The notes under the pieces: generated by a model
Seen by the model: only the letters and a program-made list of their open reading frames with translations
The model's database searches: none
What the model was told of the DNA's origin: nothing
Program-made: the position numbers and the translations under genes
Assembly (NCBI GenBank): GCA_964536805.1
Contig: CAZHYQ010000004.1
Span: 127,244-191,243, forward strand
Length of the DNA stretch: 64,000 nucleotides
From: Longilinea sp964536805
GTDB lineage: Bacteria; Chloroflexota; Anaerolineae; Anaerolineales; Anaerolineaceae
Direction: 5' to 3'
Part shown: positions 41,355-52,717 of the stretch, piece by piece
How positions within the stretch are numbered: the stretch's first letter is position 1
Layout: every line of letters begins with the position of its first letter

Positions 41355-42059
41355 ATGATCCATGAACAGGCGGGTGGTTACCGGATTTTGGATCTTGAGA
41401 GCAACGACCGGCCGCGCGAGCGGCTTGAATTGCTCGGCGCAGAGGCGTTAAACAATGCCGAACTGCTGGCCATTTTGTTGCGGGTGGGCATACCGGGCGA
41501 GAACGCAGTCCAATTAGGCCAGCGCCTGCTACAGGAATTTAACGGTTTGATTGGTTTACAGCGCGCTTCGTTTGTCGATGTGTGCGCAGTCAAAGGACTG
41601 GGCCTTGCCAAGGCCGCCCAGATCAAGGCTGCCATCGAATTGGGCCGGCGCCTGGCAGCCCAATCGGTGGAAGACCGGCCGGCGGTGCATTCACCGGCTG
41701 ACGCGGCGGAACTGGTGCGCTATGAAATGGCGGCGCTGCCGCAGGAGCAGTTGTGGGTGCTGGTGCTCGACACGCGCAACCGCGTGCTGGGCATTGAAAA
41801 GGTGTATAAAGGATCGCTGAACTCCTCCATGGTGCGCATAGGCGAACTATTTCGCCCGGCCATTCAACGCAACGCCGCGTCTATCATCGTGGTGCATAAC
41901 CACCCCAGCGGCGATCCGACCCCCAGTCCTGAGGATGTGGCCATGACGCGCGGCATCCTCGAAGCCGGCAAGTTGATGGATGTTGAACTTCTCGACCACC
42001 TGGTGATCGGTCAGGGTCGCTACATTTCCATGAAGGAGAAGGGGCTGGGTTTTGCTTAA
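41355..42059 (+). CDS. radC: RadC/YicR-type JAB-domain protein
   Basis: The 234-residue protein has an N-terminal helix-hairpin-helix region (DRPRERLELLGAEALNNAEL and VKGLGLAKAAQIKAAIEL) and a C-terminal MPN/JAMM domain (about 110-234). The zinc motif is VHNHPSGDPTPSPED with the two His and the Asp, and the preceding ELFRPAIQRNAASIIVV strand is typical. Named for DNA repair, but its biochemical role is not established. Start ATG 41355 follows GGCGGGGA. A tRNA gene follows 59 nt downstream. Confidence 0.93.
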   Translation: MIHEQAGGYRILDLESNDRPRERLELLGAEALNNAELLAILLRVGIPGENAVQLGQRLLQEFNGLIGLQRASFVDVCAVKGLGLAKAAQIKAAIELGRRLAAQSVEDRPAVHSPADAAELVRYEMAALPQEQLWVLVLDTRNRVLGIEKVYKGSLNSSMVRIGELFRPAIQRNAASIIVVHNHPSGDPTPSPEDVAMTRGILEAGKLMDVELLDHLVIGQGRYISMKEKGLGFA

Positions 42060-42118
42060 CAGGCCCATTTATTGACAAAACCTCCGCCTCATAGTAAACT
42101 AACCCCCGCACAACACTC

Positions 42119-42190
42119 GGCGAGGTAGCTCAACGGTGGAGCAGTGGACTCATAAGCCATTGGTTGTGGGTTCAAATCCCACCCTCGCCA
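42119..42190 (+). tRNA. tRNA with CAT anticodon (elongator Met or Ile2)
   Basis: A 72-nt cloverleaf. Acceptor GGCGAGG pairs with CCTCGCC, the discriminator is A (42190), the D stem is GCTC/GAGC with a short loop, and the T arm GTGGG/CCCAC encloses TTCAAAT. The anticodon loop CTCATAA reads CAT. G1-C72 pairing and the lack of three G-C pairs in the anticodon stem exclude initiator tRNA. Whether it is Met or lysidine-modified Ile cannot be told from sequence alone. The anticodon stem has an A-G mismatch beside the loop (position 31/39) and a G-T pair at its other end. The CCA end is not encoded. Confidence 0.9.
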
Positions 42191-42191
42191 C

Positions 42192-42226
42192 AAAAAAACG
42201 ATCCGGATTACGGGATCGTTTTTTTT
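42192..42226 (+). terminator. Intrinsic terminator after the tRNA
   Basis: Stem AACGATCC (42197-42204) with GGATCGTT (42213-42220), flanked by an A run on the left and a T run (42219-42226) on the right. The A/T flanks extend the stem, so it could also stop minus-strand transcription from the peptidase gene. Confidence 0.82.
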
Positions 42227-42254
42227 ATGTGGTTAGGATTACAGCCTTTACTCG

Positions 42255-44735
42255 TTACTTTACTTGAATCTGGCCATACGAAGCCACCTGGTTGCCGTCG
42301 AGGTCCTCAACAATATAACCGAGGATGTAATCGCCGGCAGCGGCATAAAGTTGCTTCCAGCTTAATCCGGTTTCGCTGAAGGTCAGCGTTTTGCCGTCCT
42401 GGTAGGATGTTGCTGTAACGTTACCCTTGCTATCAAGGTCGAGCCATTTTTCTGAAATGGTGAAGGTATCTCCAACGGAGGGCACAATCTCGCGCGGTGC
42501 ACTGGCAGAATCGCTGCCTGTGAAGCTGGCAACTTTTTGAAGCTGCCCGTTGGCAAAATACAGGCGTGCCGTGCGGGTGTCGCCGCTGTCAGCAAATGTA
42601 TAAGTGCCATCCACTGCATATACTGCTTCTTCGGCGGAAGCACCGTAGCTTATCGGCGTCAACAGCGCTTCGGCGGTGGTTGTGCCATCGCTGATGGCAT
42701 AAACAATTGGTTCCCAGGCAAACTGCATGTTGAAACCGCCGGCATCCCATACAGGGTAATAAACGCCGTTGATCTGTTGGGTATCGGAGCTGGAGAGATA
42801 ATCGGAATCGGCGACATAAATTGAGTTGGCAGTTGAGTCATAGTAGCCCAACAGGAATTTGATGTAGCCGATATTCTCGCCGGAAATTTCAGCGCTCATA
42901 TCGATGGAATCACCTGGCGCCACAGCGGTTTTTGAAAAGGTTATATCCGAGATCTGGATGCCCCCGGATGCCGGAGCCCGGACCGCCGTGCTGGGAATGA
43001 CTGCGCTGCGCGTCGATTGCTGGAAGGTTTCGCCGGAATAGTGGTAGGAAAGAAAGTCATCCCACAGCGATTCAGTGGCAAAACGATTGGCCACGCCGGT
43101 GTAAGACTGCGCACCAGCGACGGGTGACTGGTATAGACTGGAATTGGGGAAATAAATCGAAATTCCGGTGGCCCCTGGTTTTTGCGACCCGTGCCGCTCT
43201 GCAATGATGGCAGATTGGATGGCGCCGATCAAGGCATTTGATGCTTCGCCCACATCCCGTTTACCGGCGGAGCGGGCAACCAGTTCTGAAAAGTTGCCAA
43301 GATCGATGAAGGAGGCCGGCACCTGCGTGCCGAAAATGGACGTGAACGATTGGGCGTAGGAACGCGCCTGTGCCACATAGCGTTGGTCTGCGGATTGAAG
43401 GGTGAAAGCCAGGTTGTTCAGCGCATCATTGACCGCGGGAATGCTGGATAAATCGACGGCAGTCAGGGTAATATCGCGGCTTAACTGGCGTGATACCTGA
43501 TCTGCCGAAGGAACGCTAGCTGCACCAAAAAGGCTGTTGATGGTAGAGCCGCGCCCAACAAAGCTGGCGCGTGCCTGGTCATCGACAATCCGCTCATCGT
43601 CTGTAATGTAGCTGTCGACAATAAATTTACTCAGGCTCGCTCCGTCAATGCTGGGGTTATTTGATAATTCCGTCAGGAACGCGGTATAGGCCCAGCCCAA
43701 GGAAGGTTCTGTTTCCTCCGATACCACGGCATAACGGCCGTGTGGTTCAAGAGCGGTGAGCACTTCAATCTGGCTCATCAAACAGGCATCCAACCCGATC
43801 ATCTCAAATTTATCGATACCAGTCTGGCTGCGAATATCGGTCAGCGCCTGATCGAGTTGATAAAGATACATTGCGTTTCCAATGGCGCTGGTGATGGGCA
43901 TATTTGAATTGCCGCGGGAGGTCGACGTTGGATCGGTAAATCCGCCCGGCCAACCCATGCCATGATCGGAAAGAATGAGGGCATATTTGTCGGCTGGATA
44001 ATTTTTGACTGCCCAGGTGACGAAGTCCACCAGCGTCTGGCCGTTGGACATATTGACTTCGCCCAGGTCAGCTATTTCCTTGGAATGAATCTGGTCCAGG
44101 TTGTCATCCTGAGTTACATAGAACCGTTTGGTTGATGTCCAATTGCCATCGCCCTGGTATGCACCCGCAAAACGGTCAATTTGGGCAACGATTTGAACAT
44201 TGCTGGAAGAACCGACCCTTTCGGCTTCATTCAAATCGAAATAAATATCCTGTTCCAGAACTTTATCGTCAGCATCCTGGTAAAGCATTACGGTCCATTT
44301 ATCGCCGCTGGTGGCGGCTGAAGGCGGGCGGGTGGGACGCTTGGTAGGGGTCGCAAGTGCTGTTTGCGGCATCGCCTGGGTTGGTTCGATAAATTCAGTT
44401 GTTGGCAGGTCCTGCTGGTCGGTAGTGCCCGTACCGCCGTTCAGCATCCCGGGAAGAATAAAAATGGCAAACAGAATGATGAGGATGATGATAACGAGGG
44501 GGGATTTAAATAACCCCGATGGCAGCGGGCTGCCAGAGCTGCCGCCTGAATATCCACCTCCGCCGGATGAACCTCCACCGTAAGAACCTCCACTGCCTGA
44601 TGATGACTGCGTGGTGGAAGGACGGCTGGGTTGTTCACGTTGGGGTGCGTCCGCCCGCCCGCTGGGTCCACCGCCCGAACCAGCCGGCCGACGGCGGTCA
44701 ACGCGGACTGTGGGTTTATTATCATTCATTGTCAT
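42255..44735 (-). CDS. Membrane-anchored clostripain-like (C11) cysteine peptidase
   Basis: The 826-residue protein has an Arg/Pro/Gly/Ser-rich, probably disordered N-terminus (about 1-75, glycine-serine runs at 46-70) and one membrane helix (about 80-97). A Thr/Pro linker follows, then a C11 peptidase domain (about 145-460) with the catalytic His258 in LILSDHGMGW and Cys318 in GLDACLMSQIE. The rest (about 540-826) is beta-rich, probably adhesive or substrate-binding. Clostripain-type enzymes usually cleave after Arg. The start is ATG 44735 with AAGG; a second ATG lies two codons on. The N-terminus is predicted cytosolic, with the peptidase outside. Confidence 0.87.
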   Translation of the reverse strand: MTMNDNKPTVRVDRRRPAGSGGGPSGRADAPQREQPSRPSTTQSSSGSGGSYGGGSSGGGGYSGGSSGSPLPSGLFKSPLVIIILIILFAIFILPGMLNGGTGTTDQQDLPTTEFIEPTQAMPQTALATPTKRPTRPPSAATSGDKWTVMLYQDADDKVLEQDIYFDLNEAERVGSSSNVQIVAQIDRFAGAYQGDGNWTSTKRFYVTQDDNLDQIHSKEIADLGEVNMSNGQTLVDFVTWAVKNYPADKYALILSDHGMGWPGGFTDPTSTSRGNSNMPITSAIGNAMYLYQLDQALTDIRSQTGIDKFEMIGLDACLMSQIEVLTALEPHGRYAVVSEETEPSLGWAYTAFLTELSNNPSIDGASLSKFIVDSYITDDERIVDDQARASFVGRGSTINSLFGAASVPSADQVSRQLSRDITLTAVDLSSIPAVNDALNNLAFTLQSADQRYVAQARSYAQSFTSIFGTQVPASFIDLGNFSELVARSAGKRDVGEASNALIGAIQSAIIAERHGSQKPGATGISIYFPNSSLYQSPVAGAQSYTGVANRFATESLWDDFLSYHYSGETFQQSTRSAVIPSTAVRAPASGGIQISDITFSKTAVAPGDSIDMSAEISGENIGYIKFLLGYYDSTANSIYVADSDYLSSSDTQQINGVYYPVWDAGGFNMQFAWEPIVYAISDGTTTAEALLTPISYGASAEEAVYAVDGTYTFADSGDTRTARLYFANGQLQKVASFTGSDSASAPREIVPSVGDTFTISEKWLDLDSKGNVTATSYQDGKTLTFSETGLSWKQLYAAAGDYILGYIVEDLDGNQVASYGQIQVK

Positions 44736-45030
44736 TTTGCGACCTTTCAGGATGCCATTGGAAAGTTATGGAGATTAATCCGATATGGGGTATTTCTTAG
44801 GGGGATTTGTTCTGATTATACAATATCGCGCAGGATTCGGCAGGGTGAGCGGGCCGAACCATCCGCCTGTTGAAAAACAGTTAGAAAATTGCCACGCCTC
44901 GTTGCGAAACGATCCAAGCCCAATTGGTGATCGTTCACAGCGAATAAAAAAGAGGAGGACACATTTCTGTCCTCCTCCTGGTGAGGTTTCTACTTGTAGA
45001 TCGAGCCAGCCTTAACGGTGTAGATTGCCA
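44736..45030. other. Intergenic region, peptidase upstream side
   Basis: A 295-nt gap. It holds a TATAAT on the minus strand (44820-44815) about 80 nt before the peptidase ATG, a possible promoter without a clear -35, and the terminator at 44946-44977. No convincing coding sequence was seen; short readings here have no family match and no Shine-Dalgarno. Confidence 0.5.
44946..44977 (-). terminator. Intrinsic terminator after the 45031-45516 gene
   Basis: On the minus strand GAGGAGGACA (44977-44968), a 6-nt loop, TGTCCTCCTC (44961-44952), then a T run (44951-44946). A 10-bp perfect stem. Confidence 0.82.
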
Positions 45031-45516
45031 TTAACCTAAAACGGCCGCCAGGTCTTTTAATACCGCTTGCTCCGCGGAATCCACGACGGATTTTGCGCCA
45101 ATGCCAAGGAACCCGCCTGTTTTGGTTTCTGCTGTCTGGCGGGCCATGTCCAGTAGAAACCGCTTATAGCCATCTCCTCCAGGGACGCTTGAAACAATTC
45201 CGGCAGCGTCCGAAATGATTTTCTTTAATTCGTCCCGGACGCTTGCTGGATCTTTCTTTTCAAACTCAACGGTATTTTCCCTGGCCTCCTGGTAGTCCAT
45301 TCCTTTCATAAGCAGGAGTAAATCGTCCACCAAAGGACCATAACCGCTGCCGCCGGCTTTTTCGGATAATTCCGCCGCAAATTTACTGGCGGAAAACACC
45401 TCCTTTAAGGTCTCAAAGGCTCCGCCGCTGGCCATGGAAACGATTGTAGAGGCCGCTCCCGGAGCGCTCACCAACGTTTTCAATTGTTCAGGGGTGAACT
45501 GATCTTTGATGCTCAT
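45031..45516 (-). CDS. Hypothetical helical protein
   Basis: A 161-residue soluble, largely helical protein, no family recognised. It contains FTPEQLKTLVSAPGAASTIV, repeated short hydrophobic helices, the KFAAELSEKAGGSGYGPLVD segment and a Gly/Ser-rich part (VPGGDGYKRFLLDMAR, TGGFLGIGAKSVVD). ATG 45516 has AAGGAGT at a good distance; a longer in-frame reading upstream lacks this signal. It is a single-gene unit with its own likely extended -10 promoter (45622-45630) and terminator (44946-44977). Confidence 0.75.
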   Translation of the reverse strand: MSIKDQFTPEQLKTLVSAPGAASTIVSMASGGAFETLKEVFSASKFAAELSEKAGGSGYGPLVDDLLLLMKGMDYQEARENTVEFEKKDPASVRDELKKIISDAAGIVSSVPGGDGYKRFLLDMARQTAETKTGGFLGIGAKSVVDSAEQAVLKDLAAVLG

Positions 45517-45803
45517 TTTGGACTCCTTTTCAATTTGCCTGATTATTGAGGGGTACCTGCGCCATTGGCTGCCATTTCGCCGAATCCACAGCATTATTCG
45601 CCAACCTTTTGGTGCAATTTGGTTATAACACGAACTGTCGGGGTGAAAATGATCAAATTATGCTAAGCCACTATTTGGTGTTCCGGCATATGGAAATTGA
45701 GCATCCTTATGGGGTAAAATTCCAAGGTCCGCCCACCCGGTTTTGACTGCCGTGAATGGAAAAGTTGACAACCATACGTCGTATCATGGAGATCGAGGAA
45801 AAA
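45517..45803. other. Divergent intergenic region
   Basis: A 287-nt region between divergent genes. On the minus strand TGTTATAAC (45630-45622) is an extended -10-like element for the hypothetical gene, giving a leader of about 100 nt. On the plus strand TAAAAT (45715-45720) could serve the M16C peptidase. No other feature was seen. Confidence 0.4.
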
Positions 45804-48707
45804 ATGACTACATTGCATGGGTTTTTATTGGTTCGGGAAGAACAAATTGACGAGATCAATTCCAGGGCGCGTTTGTACCGGCATGAGCGTACTGGTGCAA
45901 GATTGCTTTCGCTGGAAAATGATGATGAAAATAAGGTTTTTGGCATCACGTTTCGTACCCCGCCGGCCGATTCGACCGGCGTTGCCCACATCATGGAACA
46001 CTCTGTCTTGTGCGGTTCGCGCAAGTATCCGGTCAAGGAGCCTTTTGTCGAATTGATGAAAGGCTCTCTGAATACCTTTTTGAATGCTTTTACCTTCCCC
46101 GATAAAACCTGTTATCCGGTTGCCAGCCAGAATGTTCAGGATTTCTACAACCTGATTGATGTTTATCTGGATGCGGTTTTGTATCCCAATCTTTCCCGGC
46201 ATACCTTTGAGCAGGAAGGCTGGCATTTCGAACTTGATTCAATCGATAGTCCTTTGGTCTTCAAAGGCGTTGTATATAACGAGATGAAAGGGGCTTATTC
46301 AACGCCCGATGAGGTGTTGTCGCAACAAAGCCAGGCGGTCATTTTTCCGGATAATACCTATCATCAGGATTCGGGAGGCGATCCGCAGGCAATTCCGAAT
46401 TTGAGTTATGAGGGTTTTCAAGCATTCCATAACCGGTATTATCACCCTTCAAATGCATTTATTTATTTCTACGGCGACGACGATCCTGAAAACCGCCTTA
46501 AGATCCTAGATGACTACTTAAAAGATTTTGATTTTGCAGCGGTGAATTCGAGTGTGCCTGCACAGGCTCATTTTTCTGAACCGCGCCGCGCAGCTTTTGG
46601 TTATGAAGTCACGCCAGAAGATGACTCACCGAAAGCCTTGCTTACCCTCAACTGGCTGCTGCCGGATGGCGCCGACCCAATCGAAAAATATGCTTTTGCC
46701 ATACTGAATGAAATCCTGATTGGCACGCCTGCATCGCCGTTGCGAAAAGCCCTCATAGATTCAGGTTTGGGCGAAGATTTGACCGGGCGTGGGGTTGAAA
46801 CCGGCATGGCGCAGATGTTTCTTTCGGTGGGCATGAAAGGCATCCAACAGGGTGATTTGGACAAAGTTGAGAGTCTGATCCTTGATACCTTGAAAAAGCT
46901 GGTTCAGGATGGCATCGCTCCAGAGGCAATTGCCGCCGCCATGAACACGGTGGAATTTAGTCTGCGTGAAAATAATACCGGATCCTTTCCGCGCGGGCTC
47001 GGCATTATGCTACGAGCCCTGGAATCATGGTTGTATGACCGCGATCCAGCCGCGCTGCTTAAGTTTGAACAACCTTTAAGTGAGATAAAGGAAAAAATAA
47101 AGAACGGTCAATATTTTGAGCAGCTCATTGACCGGCACCTTTTGAATAATCCGCACCGTGCGACCGTATCCTTATTGCCGGATGCCAATCTGGCACAGCA
47201 AAGGGAGTCAGCGGAATTGGCCCGTTTGAAGGCTGCCCGCGAAGAAATGACAGAGGTTCAACTGGCAGGCCTTGTTGAAAACACCATCACACTAAAACTT
47301 CGCCAGCAAACGCCGGATGCGCCTGAAGCGTTGGCCACCATTCCCGTTCTGCGACTTGAAGACCTGGAAACCAATATTCGCAGCATTCCAACTCAGGAGT
47401 ATAAAGTAAGCGCCGTCCGTACCTTCCATCATAATTTGTCCACCAGCGGAATATTTTACCTTGATCTTGGTTTTGATTTGCACGTGCTGCCACAAGGACT
47501 ATTGCCTTATATACCGCTCTTCGCGCGGGCGTTGCTGGAAACTGGCACGGCACAACAGGATTTTGTAACGCTTGTTCAGCGAATTGGAACAAATACGGGT
47601 GGAATCCATCATACACTTTTCCATTCGACCGTTCCCTCGAGCGGAAAATCCACCAATTGGCTATTTTTACGTGGAAAAGCCATGGTACCGCAGAGGGGCG
47701 AACTCTTTGGGATTTTGAGGGATGTCCTTACCTCGGCTCGCCTGGATGACCGCGAGCGCTTGCGACAGATGGTACTGGAGGATAAAGCCGGGTTTGAATC
47801 CATGCTGACCGAAGCCGGGCACCGCTTTGTCAACATGCGCATCAAAGCCGGATTGAACGAGGCTGATTGGGCAGCCGAGCAGATAAGCGGCATCAGCCAA
47901 CTGATTTTCCTGCGCCATTTGATCGGCGACCTGGAGAATAATTGGCCACTTGTCCTGACTGCATTTGAGCAAATCCGCGACCTCCTGGTGCAACAGGGCA
48001 GCATGATTGCCAACGTTACCCTCGATGGCAAGAACTGGCAGATTGTTGAACCAGATTTACAGGCATTCCTGGCTGGTTTCCCGGCATCAGCATCCGCACC
48101 AGAATCCTGGCAGCTTACACCTTTTGAGCAGCCAGAGGCGATTACACTGCCCAGCCAGGTGAATTTTGTCGGAAAAGGCGCGAATTTATATCAGACCGGT
48201 TACAGCTTTCAGGGTTCATTCCTGGTGATGCTGCAATATCTGCGCAGCACCTGGTTATGGGAACGCGTTCGTGTGCAGGGCGGTGCTTATGGCGGAATGG
48301 CTGCATTTGACCGGTTTTCCGGCGTGTTCAGCCTGCTTTCTTACCGCGATCCAAATCTTGATAAGACGCTATCCATTTACGATCAAACACCGGAATTCCT
48401 TCGTACATTGCAGTTGGATGAAGCAGAGTTGAGTAAAGCGATTATTGGAACCATCGGCGAATTGGACGCCTACCAACTACCCGATGCCAAAGGATATACG
48501 GCATTATCCCGCTGGCTTTTGGGAGTAAGCGATCCAGAACGGCAGCGAATCCGCGATGAAGTATTACACGCCAAGAAGGCCGACTTTCTGGCAATTGCCA
48601 ACGTGTTGGACGAATATATCAGCCGGGGTGCGGTAGTTGCAATGGGTTCGCCGCAGGCCGTCGATGCGAGCCAGGTGAAGTGGGAGAAAGTCCTGCGTAT
48701 TCTCTAA
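45804..48707 (+). CDS. M16C metallopeptidase (presequence protease / PreP-like)
   Basis: The 967-residue zinc peptidase comes from the inverzincin family that degrades unfolded or small peptides. The zinc motif is AHIMEHSVLCGS (HxxEH) at about residues 70-80, with the third ligand Glu in VVYNEMKGAYS further on. Two M16 halves are linked by a helical hairpin (about 450-510), and the C-terminal half carries RVQGGAYGGM (the conserved Arg/Tyr pair). Such enzymes are organellar in eukaryotes; bacterial members are cytosolic or periplasmic, and no signal peptide is visible here. ATG 45804 has GAGG at 5-nt spacing; in-frame ATGs upstream lack one. A terminator follows at 48726. Confidence 0.93.
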   Translation: MTTLHGFLLVREEQIDEINSRARLYRHERTGARLLSLENDDENKVFGITFRTPPADSTGVAHIMEHSVLCGSRKYPVKEPFVELMKGSLNTFLNAFTFPDKTCYPVASQNVQDFYNLIDVYLDAVLYPNLSRHTFEQEGWHFELDSIDSPLVFKGVVYNEMKGAYSTPDEVLSQQSQAVIFPDNTYHQDSGGDPQAIPNLSYEGFQAFHNRYYHPSNAFIYFYGDDDPENRLKILDDYLKDFDFAAVNSSVPAQAHFSEPRRAAFGYEVTPEDDSPKALLTLNWLLPDGADPIEKYAFAILNEILIGTPASPLRKALIDSGLGEDLTGRGVETGMAQMFLSVGMKGIQQGDLDKVESLILDTLKKLVQDGIAPEAIAAAMNTVEFSLRENNTGSFPRGLGIMLRALESWLYDRDPAALLKFEQPLSEIKEKIKNGQYFEQLIDRHLLNNPHRATVSLLPDANLAQQRESAELARLKAAREEMTEVQLAGLVENTITLKLRQQTPDAPEALATIPVLRLEDLETNIRSIPTQEYKVSAVRTFHHNLSTSGIFYLDLGFDLHVLPQGLLPYIPLFARALLETGTAQQDFVTLVQRIGTNTGGIHHTLFHSTVPSSGKSTNWLFLRGKAMVPQRGELFGILRDVLTSARLDDRERLRQMVLEDKAGFESMLTEAGHRFVNMRIKAGLNEADWAAEQISGISQLIFLRHLIGDLENNWPLVLTAFEQIRDLLVQQGSMIANVTLDGKNWQIVEPDLQAFLAGFPASASAPESWQLTPFEQPEAITLPSQVNFVGKGANLYQTGYSFQGSFLVMLQYLRSTWLWERVRVQGGAYGGMAAFDRFSGVFSLLSYRDPNLDKTLSIYDQTPEFLRTLQLDEAELSKAIIGTIGELDAYQLPDAKGYTALSRWLLGVSDPERQRIRDEVLHAKKADFLAIANVLDEYISRGAVVAMGSPQAVDASQVKWEKVLRIL

Positions 48708-48725
48708 ATAATTAGCCGAATCCCA

Positions 48726-48768
48726 AACAACCGGCAGGTATTTACCCTGCCGGTTGTTATTTTTATTT
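48726..48768 (+). terminator. Intrinsic terminator after the M16C gene
   Basis: Stem AACAACCGGCAGG (48726-48738) with CCTGCCGGTTGTT (48746-48758), then ATTTTTATTT. Lies between two convergent genes. Confidence 0.82.
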
Positions 48769-48774
48769 GAATTA

Positions 48775-50593
48775 TTAATCCGCCGCTATTGGGGAGGTAT
48801 TTTCGACTGAGAATGGATCAAAAGCTTCGGTCATCTGGTGGCGGAACTGCTTGGTATAGAGTTGATAATACTTTCCGCGCTCCCGCAGCAGTTCGCTATG
48901 AGTGCCAATTTCGGCAATGCGGCCGTCTTCAATCACAAGGATTCGATTGGCCCGTTTGATGGTGGAGAGACGGTGTGCGATGACAAAACTCGTCCGCCCC
49001 TTCATTAAGGTCTCCATGCCGCGCTGGATGAGCGCTTCAGTGAGCGTATCGACTGAACTGGTGGCTTCGTCCATCACAAATATCTCAGGACCGGACAGCA
49101 CCGCGCGCGCCAGGCTGATCAGTTGCTTTTGTCCAACCGAGAGGGAATTGCCGCCCTCACCGGCGTTTTCGTTATAGCCTTTTTCAAAACGCATAATGAA
49201 TTCATGCGCTCCGGCCAGGCGGGCAGCTTCTTCAACCTCTTCGTCCGTGGCATTCAGCCGTCCGTAACGGATGTTGTCGCGAATCGTGCCGGAGAAAAGA
49301 TGCGGCGTCTGTAATACAATGCCGATACGCGATTGGATGGCATGCAAGGAGAGTTCTTCGTAATCGCGTCCTCCGATAAAGATATGTCCCTGTTTGGGTT
49401 CATAAAAACGGCACAACAGGTTGACAATGGTGGTTTTGCCGCCGCCAGTCGGTCCGACCAACGCAATGGTTTCGCCCGGTTTGACGTGCAAATTGAAGTC
49501 GCTCAATATCGGCTTTTCGTCTTCGTACCAGAAATCGACGTGCTCAAAACGGATATCGCCCCGGATGGTCCCCGGTTCAATGGCATTTTCGCGGTCGGCA
49601 ACCTCCGGTTTGGCGTCCACCAGTGAAAAAATCCGTTCAGCCGAGGCGATGGCGTGCTGCATTTCGGCGAAAACGCGCGCCAAATCCTGGATTGGCCACA
49701 TGATGAAGGTGACGTAGCTGACAAACGCCTGGATGCCGCCGATGGTAATGCCGCCATAGCTGGCCTGCAGGCCACCAACCCAGACGATCCCTCCGAGAGC
49801 CAGCGCAGCGATCAACTGTACGGTTGGAAGAAACAGCGCACTTAACCACGCCGCCCGGTAGGAAGCACGGTACATGTTTCCAGTGATCGTACTGAACTCG
49901 TCCAGATTCCCGGCTTCTCGGCCTAGGGCTTTTACAACCCGCACGCCGGTGATGTTTTCGTTAATTGCTCCGGTGATTTTGGAGTTGTTCTTGCGTACCT
50001 CGCGGAATTCCTTCAGGATGCGTTTACGGAATTGGTAGGCAACGTATAACAGGATTGGAAGCATGCCCAGGACGATTAAAGCCAGTTTCCAACTGATGAT
50101 GAGCATGAACACCATCGAAGTCAGGATGTTCATCATACCCCAGGTCGAATCAACCAACCCCCACGTTACCAGATCAGCCACGCGATCCGAGTCTGAGGTA
50201 ACACGCGACATGATCCAACCGACCGGCGTCCGGCTGTAATAGGACAGCGACAGACGCTGCAAGTGATTGAACATTTTCTGGCGCAAATCATAACGGATCC
50301 GTTCACCCAAAACCCCGGCCAGGTAAACGAAACCAAAGACGCCGCAGGCTTGCACGATGATCAATAGTCCATAGATGACGAGAATATTGACCAGCATCCC
50401 ACTGTTCTTTGCGACGATGCCGTCATCGATGATTCGTTTGCCCAAGTATGTAAAAAACGAATCCAGCGATGATACGATGGTAATAGTTATTAGAAACCCT
50501 ATCACCCATTTCCAGTGCGGGCGTGCCAAACCGATAATTCGGCGGAAGGTTTGTCCGCTGAATTTGGTTTGAAACTCCTCTTCTTCAAAATAA

Positions 50594-50604
<11 letters not shown>
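48775..50604 (-). CDS. ABC exporter half-transporter, subunit 2 (consensus-Glu NBD)
   Basis: The 609-residue exporter subunit has an N-terminal membrane domain (six helices, about 40-330) and a C-terminal NBD (about 360-600). Walker A is GPTGGGKTT, signature NSLSVGQKQLIS and Walker B with the catalytic Glu is FVMDEATSSVD; H-loop IAHRLSTI. The signature is non-canonical (LSVGQ). It pairs with the upstream subunit, whose own Walker B has Asp in place of Glu, which is the usual layout of heterodimeric exporters such as TM287/288 or BmrCD. The GTG start (50604) overlaps the first gene by 11 nt and is preceded by AAGGAG. Substrate likely hydrophobic drugs or lipids. Confidence 0.92.
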
Positions 50605-52414
<1,810 letters not shown>

Positions 52415-52713
52415 AGGTACCTCCGGGTTGACAGTTTGAGGGCAAACCCAAGGAGCTGGAAAAAATGAAAGTGAAACCAGAAAGGTTTCTTGGACAACTG
52501 GTTCTACCCAAAGGTGAAAGAACCAGATTAACAGTTAGTTAGACTTACGCAATAAACCGGATCATCTTGCCGCCCTCTCATGGTTATCGAGAACTGGTCA
52601 AATTAGAGCGGACCGACTTGAGAATATCGCCATCAGCCACGAGTTGAAAAGGAAAGAGCGCCAGGCGCAGTTTTGTTTTTCACGAGCACAATTATAAATC
52701 CATTATGACTCTT
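52415..52713. other. Structured leader upstream of the ABC exporter pair
   Basis: A 299-nt region. If transcribed towards the exporter genes it can fold into several hairpins: CTGGTTCT (52499-52506 region) with AGAACCAG near 52520, AAACC/GGTTT near 52476-52492, and GGGTTTG/CAAAC close to the start. On the plus strand a 25-codon reading frame (52465-52542) with AAGGAG in front is also present, but I see no evidence that it is a gene. A TATAAT (52696-52691) marks a likely upstream end. Confidence 0.4.
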
Positions 52714-52717
52714 TCAA
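52691..52717 (-). promoter_or_regulatory. Likely promoter of the ABC exporter pair
   Basis: On the minus strand TTGAAA (52717-52712), a 15-bp spacer and TATAAT (52696-52691). It overlaps the end of the small membrane protein gene at 52714. Confidence 0.45.

Noticed and set aside
44520..44610. Repeated GGC/TCC/ACC triplets that look like a tandem repeat or CRISPR-like stretch.
   Set aside because: It encodes the Gly/Ser-rich tail of the C11 peptidase in frame; repeats are irregular and have no spacers.
52465..52542. A 25-codon plus-strand frame with AAGGAG in front, opposite the leader of the ABC exporter pair.
   Set aside because: Short, no promoter with a -10 box, and part of its sequence is explained by the leader hairpins. 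Could be tested by ribosome profiling.
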